A stretch of 22,687 nucleotides of DNA from Verrucomicrobiota bacterium (GTDB taxonomy: Bacteria; Chlamydiota; Chlamydiia; Chlamydiales; Rhabdochlamydiaceae). A model generated the notes under the pieces. That model worked only from the letters and a program-made list of their open reading frames with translations, had not been told where the DNA came from and did not search any database. The translations under genes and the position numbers were made by a program. The stretch is from positions 1 to 22,687 of the forward strand of contig CAJCIW010000183.1 of the NCBI GenBank assembly GCA_903970455.1. Reading direction: 5' to 3'. Below, one piece after another: positions 17,465 to 22,687 of the stretch; position 1 is the first letter of the stretch; each line of letters starts with the position of its first letter.

Positions 17465-18406
17465 ATGAGCAGAACTACTGTTTTATCTGTTAAGAATTTA
17501 AAGAAGATCTACCCCGGGAAGACCCCTTTTATCGCTGTAGGGGGGATTTCTTTCGATCTGAAGGAAGGGGAGATTTTGGGCTTGCTCGGTTCCAATGGAG
17601 CGGGCAAGACCACGACGATCCAGATGCTTTTGAGCACGTTAAAGCCGACATCGGGATCGATTGAGTATTTTGAAAAGGATTTTTTCAAGCACCGTTCGGA
17701 GATTTTGAAGCATGTGGCTTTTGCGAGTACGTATGTCAGTTTGCCGTGGATGCTCACTATCGATCAGAATTTGGAGGTGTTTGGGAGGCTGTATGGGTTG
17801 TCTGAAGGCGAGCGGGTTGAAAGGACGGGGGAGTTATTGGAGCGGTTTGGGATTGCCGCCAAGCGCAAGTTCCCTGTCTCGAAGTTGTCAGCAGGCCAGA
17901 TTACGCGTCTGATGCTTGTCAAGGCGTTCATGATTCGGCCTAGGATCGTCCTTTTGGACGAACCGACCGCTTCCCTAGACCCCGACATCGCTCATGATGT
18001 GATCGAGTTTGTGTTGGAACAAAGAAAGAAATTCGGTACCTCGATTCTATATACGTCGCACAATATGGCTGAAGTGGCGGAGGTCTGTGACCGAATTTTA
18101 TTTTTGCAGCAGGGGAAAATCGTCGCTGACGACCTGCCGAAAAATTTAGCCAAAAGCGTGGAGACGTCGCGCGTGAAGCTTCAAGTTGGAGACGGAATGA
18201 AGCGCACGGCTGCGATTGCAGAGCGGCTGAATATGCCCTACAAGGTCGAACACCGCACGATCGAGCTCGAACTCGATGAAAGCCAGATCGCGACGCTGCT
18301 CTCCGCTCTTGCAGGTGCAGGAGTTGTCTACACGAACATTCATATTTTGCAACCGACATTGGAAGATTACTTCTTGCATATGGTCAAGAAGGGGAGTCAA
18401 AAATGA
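17465..18406 (+). CDS. ABC-2 type exporter, ATP-binding protein
   Basis: 313 residues. Walker A is GSNGAGKTT (42-50), the signature LSAGQ (141-145), Walker B IVLLDEP (161-167), the D-loop SLD (170-172) and the switch histidine H199. The usual Q-loop glutamine is not obvious; the segment reads STYVSLP, a variant I recall from some ABC-2 ATPases. About 85 residues follow the nucleotide-binding domain. The ATPase energises the membrane partner encoded next, whose start overlaps this stop as ATGA (18403-18406). The substrate cannot be read from sequence; relatives export drugs, polysaccharides or lipids. The ATG has AAGAG directly adjacent, so the ribosome binding site is poorly spaced. Confidence 0.95.
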   Translation: MSRTTVLSVKNLKKIYPGKTPFIAVGGISFDLKEGEILGLLGSNGAGKTTTIQMLLSTLKPTSGSIEYFEKDFFKHRSEILKHVAFASTYVSLPWMLTIDQNLEVFGRLYGLSEGERVERTGELLERFGIAAKRKFPVSKLSAGQITRLMLVKAFMIRPRIVLLDEPTASLDPDIAHDVIEFVLEQRKKFGTSILYTSHNMAEVAEVCDRILFLQQGKIVADDLPKNLAKSVETSRVKLQVGDGMKRTAAIAERLNMPYKVEHRTIELELDESQIATLLSALAGAGVVYTNIHILQPTLEDYFLHMVKKGSQK

Positions 18407-19185
18407 GCTGGTATCGGATTTGGGCTGTTTTTTTACGTTATTTTTATTTCTTCGCCAAAATGGACCACTTGGCCGATCTTTTCTTTTGGCCGGCACTCGA
18501 TATCTTCTTGTGGGGGATGACGAGCGTTTGGATCCAGGCACATGATGTGCAGATGCCGATGATAGCGATGGCCATTTTGACGGGTTTAGTCTTTTGGCAG
18601 ATCATTTGGCGCAGCAATTACGAGGTGTCTGTTAACCTGCTTCAAGAGTTCTGGAACAGGAACATGGTCAATCTCTTTTCGACACCCTTGAAACTCTCCG
18701 AATGGATCTCGGCATTGATGCTTGTCGGCGTTTTTAAAATTTTCATCACGATCGGCTTTGGGTCTTTAATCGTTTGGGTGATGTATTCTTTGAATATTTT
18801 TACGATCGGATGGGTGATTGTTCCCTTTTGCGCATCTCTTTTGTTATCAGGTTGGGTTATAGGGTTTTTGAGCGCAGCGATCATGGTCTATTTTGGCCAA
18901 AGGGTGCAAATGCTTGCCTGGATGACGGCTTATATCTTCGCGCCTTTCAGCGCTGTCTTTTATCCCGTCTCCGCTCTTCCTGATTGGGCTCGACTCATCG
19001 CTAAAGCTTTGCCGATGACCTACATTTTCGAAGGAATGAGAAGAGTTTTGAATGAAGGGATTTTTTCCTGGCATGATTTTGGAATGAGTATTTTGCTCAA
19101 TGTTGTTTATCTGGTCGGGGCGATGTGCCTTTTCCGCAAATTGTTTGAAATGAGCCGCAACAAGGGGTTGGCGAGATTAGAATAA
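18403..19185 (+). CDS. ABC-2 type exporter, permease protein
   Basis: 260 residues, the normal length for this family, with about six hydrophobic segments (near 20-40, 52-68, 100-128, 135-163, 170-192, 228-245). The motif PVSALPDWARLIAKALPMTYIFEGMR before the last helix region is characteristic of ABC-2 membrane proteins; only its first part is quoted when comparing: PVSALP then LPMTYIFEGMR. It forms a heteromeric exporter in the inner membrane with the ATPase upstream, with which it overlaps by four bases, so translation is coupled. The gene ends 16 bases from the convergent gene at 19202 and no terminator is visible in that gap. Confidence 0.94.
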   Translation: MSWYRIWAVFLRYFYFFAKMDHLADLFFWPALDIFLWGMTSVWIQAHDVQMPMIAMAILTGLVFWQIIWRSNYEVSVNLLQEFWNRNMVNLFSTPLKLSEWISALMLVGVFKIFITIGFGSLIVWVMYSLNIFTIGWVIVPFCASLLLSGWVIGFLSAAIMVYFGQRVQMLAWMTAYIFAPFSAVFYPVSALPDWARLIAKALPMTYIFEGMRRVLNEGIFSWHDFGMSILLNVVYLVGAMCLFRKLFEMSRNKGLARLE

Positions 19186-19201
19186 TTCCAACTTTCAACT
19201 G

Positions 19202-19624
19202 CTAATAGTATATCCCTGTGACGATGGCTGATGAGCAGAGGCACCCTCCCAGGGTTAAAATTGTAGAAATTGCGATGGCGATCGAAGCGGCTGTCAAAAA
19301 GATGGCGGCTGAGACTGGGATCTGAAAACCGAGAGCAGCGGTCAGGAGGATACCGGCGGAGATGCCGCCGATCGTCGAGAACCCAAACTGTGCAACTTTG
19401 AAAACGAGGCTATCGGGACAGCACTCCACTTTGTCGCTAATCCAATGAATCAGGCAGTGGCCGAGAAAAGAACCGATGCCGAAGACCGCTCCTCCCAGAG
19501 GGCTTACTACTGTCAAAAGTCCCGCTGCCAATCCGCTCGTCCCGGCCATAACGGCGGCCCCAACAGCTATCTGCCCGGGGGAAACTTCTTGCCGAGGGCG
19601 TGAACGAATAGAGTGTGTTGCCAT
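19202..19624 (-). CDS. Small glycine-rich four-helix membrane protein A
   Basis: 140 residues from an ATG at 19624 with a very strong AGGAGG five bases upstream. A basic N-terminus (HSIRSRPRQ) is followed by hydrophobic segments at about 19-40, 43-62, 77-99 and 103-128, arranged as two helical hairpins and rich in Gly, Ala and Ser. It shares P.GGAVFG, DKV and the overall layout with the protein at 19685-20137, so the two are paralogues. I do not recognise the family. Paired-hairpin proteins of this size occur among chlamydial Inc candidates, but an ordinary inner-membrane protein is equally possible. Confidence 0.8.
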   Translation of the reverse strand: MATHSIRSRPRQEVSPGQIAVGAAVMAGTSGLAAGLLTVVSPLGGAVFGIGSFLGHCLIHWISDKVECCPDSLVFKVAQFGFSTIGGISAGILLTAALGFQIPVSAAIFLTAASIAIAISTILTLGGCLCSSAIVTGIYY

Positions 19625-19684
19625 GACATCCTCCTAATAAAGGAGTGACACTTTACGAGTAGGATGTTTTTTAAAACAACGTTT

Positions 19685-20137
19685 TTAGCAGAACCGTTCT
19701 TTCAGAGCGAGTCCGGCGCCTCCGAGGAGCTGCGAACAACACCCCGCACCACCGGTGACGCAGCGAATGGCACAAGAAGTGACAACCATGGCGACGAGCA
19801 TGCCGACTGATCCAAGGACTGTCAGAGGGAAGCCAATCGTTGTTGCAGCGAAAATCCCGACCGCGACGCTTGCGAAAAAGGAAGCCACACAGGCAACAAC
19901 TTTAAGAGCTGCGTTCGGTAAAACCTTGTCCGCGACGGTATTGGCGATGATGTTTGTGAACGCATAGGTAGCGCCAAAGACCGCTCCGCCAACGGGATTG
20001 ATGATGCTAAACAGATAACCGGCAAGGGCTCCTGCACCAGTGGTAACGCCGATCTCGTAGATAGCATTAAATATTTTAGCCCCGTTCGAAGGTACTTGCT
20101 GAGTTGAGGGTGTATTCGTTGTTGTGACTACTGCCAT
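19685..20137 (-). CDS. Small glycine-rich four-helix membrane protein B
   Basis: 150 residues. I place the start at the ATG at 20137, which has GGAGAAG six to twelve bases upstream. A longer frame from 20200 would add a hydrophobic 21-residue leader without a good ribosome binding site. A Thr/Ser/Gln-rich polar N-terminus (1-20) precedes hydrophobic segments at about 30-47, 49-66, 78-100 and 104-127. The tail is Cys/Gly-rich, with Cys-Cys at 133-134 and a final Cys. INPVGGAVFG matches VSPLGGAVFG of the neighbouring paralogue. The polar Thr/Ser N-terminus followed by helical hairpins would fit a type III secreted membrane protein, but that is inference. Confidence 0.8.
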   Translation of the reverse strand: MAVVTTTNTPSTQQVPSNGAKIFNAIYEIGVTTGAGALAGYLFSIINPVGGAVFGATYAFTNIIANTVADKVLPNAALKVVACVASFFASVAVGIFAATTIGFPLTVLGSVGMLVAMVVTSCAIRCVTGGAGCCSQLLGGAGLALKERFC

Positions 20138-20227
20138 AAAACTTCTCCATTTTTTCGGAATAATATACCTAAACCAGAAAAAAATGAAAATCAAAAACAA
20201 ATAGTAATAAAATATTTATAAACAAGT

Positions 20228-21184
20228 TTAGAGGCGCTGTTCGATCATTTTTTCTAATTTCACATTGTCTTTTGCGAAATTTCGAATGCCTTCCGCCAAT
20301 TTGTCCGTGGCCATCGGATTCTCGTTGAGCATCCAGCGGAAAGTTTTTTCATCCATCACAATTTTGTTGATACCCAATTTTTGAGCGGCTTGAGCATCGA
20401 GTTTGCGCGGAACAGCCCCTTCGGCATTCTGAAGTTCTTCCAGGAGTTTAGGAGCGATCGTCAAGAGATCGCAGCCGGCGAGTTCAAGGATTTCATCGGT
20501 ATTGCGGAAAGAAGCTCCCATGATCTGAGTCTTAATGTCCATTTTTTTATAATAATTGTAAATTTGAGCAACGGAAAGGACGCCGGGATCTTCTGCGGGG
20601 GGGTACGATGCTTTATTTTCGTTTTTCTTGTGCCAGTCCAAAATTCTTCCCACAAAAGGGGAGATCAAAGTCGCATTGACTTGGGCGCAGCCTATGGCCT
20701 GAGCCAGGCTGAACATGAGGGTCATATTGCAGTGGATCCCCTCTTTTTCGAGAACTTCTGCGGCTTTGATCCCTTCCCACGTGGAAGCGAGCTTAATTAA
20801 AATTCTTTTCCGGTCTATACCCGCGCCTTCATAGAGGGCAATCAGGTGGCGTGCTTTTTTTAAACTCCCTTCGATGTCGAAAGATAAACGCGCATCGACT
20901 TCTGTAGAGACTCTTCCGGGGACATATTTCAGAATTTCAATCCCAAAATTGACAAAGACCCTGTCGAGCGCCTGCTCCTTGATCTCGTTGGGAGTTTTGC
21001 CGTTTTTTTTGCCCCATTGGACCGCTTCATCAATGAGAAACTGGTATTCCGGTTTAGAGGACGCTGAGAAAACCAGGGAGGGGTTCGTCGTGGTATCGGT
21101 AGGATGGAATTTTTTTATTTCATCGATTTCGCCGCTGTCTGCGACAATCGTCGTCATTTTCTTTAACTGTTCGAGTTTGTTCAT
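20228..21184 (-). CDS. tal: Transaldolase
   Basis: 318 residues, the length of the TalB-type enzyme. The Schiff-base lysine is K131 in RILIKLASTWEG. Other active-site residues are recognisable: D16 in TTIVADSGEI, TTTNPSL (31-37) and E95 in RVSTEVDARL. It transfers a dihydroxyacetone unit between sugar phosphates in the non-oxidative pentose phosphate pathway, in the cytoplasm. The ATG has GAGG about five bases upstream. In Chlamydiaceae tal follows rpoC directly and on the same strand; here it is about 4.5 kb away and on the opposite strand. Confidence 0.98.
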   Translation of the reverse strand: MNKLEQLKKMTTIVADSGEIDEIKKFHPTDTTTNPSLVFSASSKPEYQFLIDEAVQWGKKNGKTPNEIKEQALDRVFVNFGIEILKYVPGRVSTEVDARLSFDIEGSLKKARHLIALYEGAGIDRKRILIKLASTWEGIKAAEVLEKEGIHCNMTLMFSLAQAIGCAQVNATLISPFVGRILDWHKKNENKASYPPAEDPGVLSVAQIYNYYKKMDIKTQIMGASFRNTDEILELAGCDLLTIAPKLLEELQNAEGAVPRKLDAQAAQKLGINKIVMDEKTFRWMLNENPMATDKLAEGIRNFAKDNVKLEKMIEQRL

Positions 21185-21238
21185 ACGACCTCTGTTAATA
21201 ATTGAATAGTAGGGCCTTTTTTTGAATTTTGCAAGAAT

Positions 21239-21742
21239 TTACAGAGGGGAATGGAAGGGATTTGTAAAGGGTAACGCGTGGTGCAATTGATGAAATTTCC
21301 TGGAAAAATCTTCAGGCTGAATGGTTGAGCGGTAGCCCGGAAGGATCAGGGTAGCCTCCTTCTGATTTTGCAGGGCTGAGATCAACAGATGGGAAGCTTG
21401 TTCGGAAAGAAGGAATCGCTGCCCTCCCTCGAAACGATAGGCTGAAAAAGAAAAGATTCCTTCCCCGGTTTTGATCTTGACGGGAGCGGTATTGGGATTC
21501 CCCTCTTGAGGAGGAACGGGAATGGAGTGGATGTGGAGATAGACATTCAGCCTGTCGCCGATTTTAAGAAATTCCACGTCGACTCCATGAATACGATCTT
21601 TGGAAGTATAGCTTAGCCTGCTCGAACAGCTTTCTTTCTCTTCTGACGAGATCCGGTCTGAGGACCAGTGGCTGCTTTTTGAACAGGCGAAGAAAATAAC
21701 GGCGATAAAACAGGAGATCAGACTCGATCTATTTATCGTCAC
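21239..21742 (-). CDS. Putative lipoprotein, function unknown
   Basis: 167 residues from a GTG at 21742; no ATG alternative exists in this frame. The N-terminus has a short basic part, a hydrophobic core (about 8-19) and a lipobox-like end, FFAC with C20, followed by Ser/Lys-rich sequence, which suggests signal peptidase II processing and lipid anchoring. The mature part has beta-like alternation (GVDVEFLKIGDRLNVYLHI and later KEATLILPGY) and no motif that I recognise. It overlaps the upstream gene by 14 bases and has no clear ribosome binding site, so it is probably translated by coupling. The lipobox is not ideal (Phe at -3 and -2). Confidence 0.75.
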   Translation of the reverse strand: MTINRSSLISCFIAVIFFACSKSSHWSSDRISSEEKESCSSRLSYTSKDRIHGVDVEFLKIGDRLNVYLHIHSIPVPPQEGNPNTAPVKIKTGEGIFSFSAYRFEGGQRFLLSEQASHLLISALQNQKEATLILPGYRSTIQPEDFSRKFHQLHHALPFTNPFHSPL

Positions 21743-22154
21743 CGTGGTGCCTGTGGTGGTGCCCGTCGTTACAGCTAACCAAAATCAGCGCGGTCACGGC
21801 AACAGCCACAGCTCCGACGGCCAGGGCAATATTCCGCCATTGTCTTCTCTTAGCTGCGTTTACCCCTTCGTTTGAAGCCTGGCCAACTGAAGCCCCTAAC
21901 TCTTCTTCATCGATGAATTCATCTTCAGGGGTAGTTCCTTCGGGAGAAGGGGAGTTCGAGGGGTCTTCTTGAGGAATCATCGGTGTCGTGGGGTCTTCCT
22001 CTTCCGGTTGGGCATTTTCCGTTTCTGTCGAAGCCTCGTCATCCTCAACACGGGACTCAGTAAAATCATCAATTGCATGAGGCGATTGGCAATGAAGCGC
22101 GGGAGAAAATGCGATGATCGAGGCAATAAGGGAAGGTATAATGATTTTTCTCAT
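21729..22154 (-). CDS. Acidic single-pass protein with His-rich tail
   Basis: 141 residues. An N-terminal signal-like segment (1-22) precedes a long acidic, proline- and serine-rich linker (about 29-86, low complexity). Then come a basic patch (KRRQWR, 102-107), a transmembrane helix (about 109-127) and a short tail with five histidines in HHHRHH (132-137) flanked by Asp. The tail might bind metal. The basic patch just before the helix suggests that this side faces the cytoplasm, which conflicts with a cleaved signal peptide, so topology is unclear. I do not recognise the family. AGGA lies seven bases before the ATG, and the start overlaps the stop of the upstream gene as ATGA (22151-22154). 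Confidence 0.75.
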   Translation of the reverse strand: MRKIIIPSLIASIIAFSPALHCQSPHAIDDFTESRVEDDEASTETENAQPEEEDPTTPMIPQEDPSNSPSPEGTTPEDEFIDEEELGASVGQASNEGVNAAKRRQWRNIALAVGAVAVAVTALILVSCNDGHHHRHHGDDK

Positions 22155-22687
22155 TTTGGATCCTGATTAGATATTAATTTTTCATGAGCATCTCTTAGGA
22201 CGAGGAGTTGCCAAAAAACCCCCATATCGCCGAAGTTGTCGAGGACGGACTTTTGAAAGGCGGCCCAGTGCTCTTCTTTGAAGCGGGGATCTTCCATCGG
22301 GTTTTTCTTTTGCGACCGGAAATAATCTTCACAAGCGGTGAGCAGATGGGTTTGTTGCTGCTTCAACATTTGGCGTCGGTCTGTTTGGGGGATGTTGCTG
22401 AACAGGTCGTTTGAGAGTGTGAAAGAGCGGAATGCAGATTGAAACTCTTTATAATAGGTGGGAATTTCTTCCTTGAGTGCCGCGGCGGTGAGAACGTAGG
22501 CTTGCCCCTCTTTCACGATGATGAGCTGCAAGATCCGCACGGGACCCCATTCGGTGGTCGAATCGATCTCAGTGAGCTGGCCCAGGCCGGCGCTTGTGCG
22601 TACTTTGCCGAGGGCCCTCCAATGGTTGCGGCGGTCTTGCTCATGAATGGCCTTCACCGCTTTCAGATATTCATTCAAAGATGCATC
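22151..22687 (-). CDS. PsbP/DUF1795-like protein, N-terminus cut by window edge
   Basis: The frame is open to the right edge; at least 178 residues are present. A TTG at 22678 could act as a start, but no ATG is available and the reading frame continues upstream, so the true start probably lies outside. The segment from GKVRTSAG through EWGPVRILQLIIVKEGQAYVLT to the AFRSFTL end resembles the latter half of PsbP/DUF1795-type domains, where a strand pair is followed by F...SF.L. This is a weak resemblance made by eye. The last 80 residues are helical and polar. It heads an overlapping minus-strand cluster with the two putative envelope proteins downstream. Confidence 0.7.
   Translation of the reverse strand, partial: DASLNEYLKAVKAIHEQDRRNHWRALGKVRTSAGLGQLTEIDSTTEWGPVRILQLIIVKEGQAYVLTAAALKEEIPTYYKEFQSAFRSFTLSNDLFSNIPQTDRRQMLKQQQTHLLTACEDYFRSQKKNPMEDPRFKEEHWAAFQKSVLDNFGDMGVFWQLLVLRDAHEKLISNQDPK

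Noticed and set aside
20138..20200. Upstream extension of membrane protein B to an earlier start at 20200
   Set aside because: The added leader lacks a ribosome binding site, whereas the ATG at 20137 has GGAGAAG at good spacing. The paralogue also begins with a polar N-terminus.
20381..20800. 139-codon plus-strand frame opposite tal
   Set aside because: It lies wholly inside the well-supported transaldolase gene and has no independent support.

Overview
The window is chlamydial. The order infA, tRNA-Thr(GGT), tuf, tRNA-Trp(CCA), secE, nusG, rplK, rplA, rplJ, rplL, rpoB, rpoC with tal nearby is the arrangement I know from Chlamydiae, and the protein sequences fit. Several accessory genes do not look like Chlamydiaceae genes: paired-helix membrane proteins, a possible F-box protein, and an ABC-2 exporter beside tal. 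This suggests an environmental chlamydia of the Parachlamydiales type, a symbiont of amoebae or other eukaryotes. I cannot resolve the family or species from sequence alone.

Layout. Positions 1-2170 (minus strand) hold a tandem family of putative inclusion-membrane (Inc)-like proteins. There is one copy cut by the left edge (not closed within the window), one decayed copy of which only the C-terminal third survives (934-1254), and one intact copy (1274-2170). The two promoter-bearing copies share an upstream element: a -35-like hexamer, then a short palindrome, then a common leader with the same ribosome binding site. Next comes a SufE-type sulfur-transfer protein (2235-2687, minus), separated by a divergent promoter region from the core block.

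Positions 2819-15748 (plus) are the conserved information-processing block: initiation factor 1, tRNA-Thr, EF-Tu, tRNA-Trp, SecE, NusG, L11, L1, L10, L7/L12, RpoB, RpoC. All frames are intact and the key residues are present. Non-coding structure lies at three spacers: a hairpin after tuf, a compound stem between rplK and rplA, and a long hairpin plus T-tract between rplL and rpoB that looks like an attenuator. A strong intrinsic terminator closes rpoC.

Positions 15749-20227 form an accessory insert between rpoC and tal. It holds an AT-richer gene with an F-box-like N-terminus (15869-17140), bracketed by two copies of the same terminator; a 324-base spacer with a perfect 12-bp palindrome; a two-gene ABC-2 exporter operon (17465-19185); and two small, related, glycine-rich four-helix membrane proteins on the minus strand (19202-19624 and 19685-20137).

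Positions 20228-22687 (minus) carry transaldolase (tal), then an overlapping three-gene cluster: a putative lipoprotein, an acidic single-pass protein with a histidine-rich tail, and a protein of PsbP/DUF1795-like appearance cut by the right edge. I saw no CRISPR array, insertion sequence, rRNA or phage gene.
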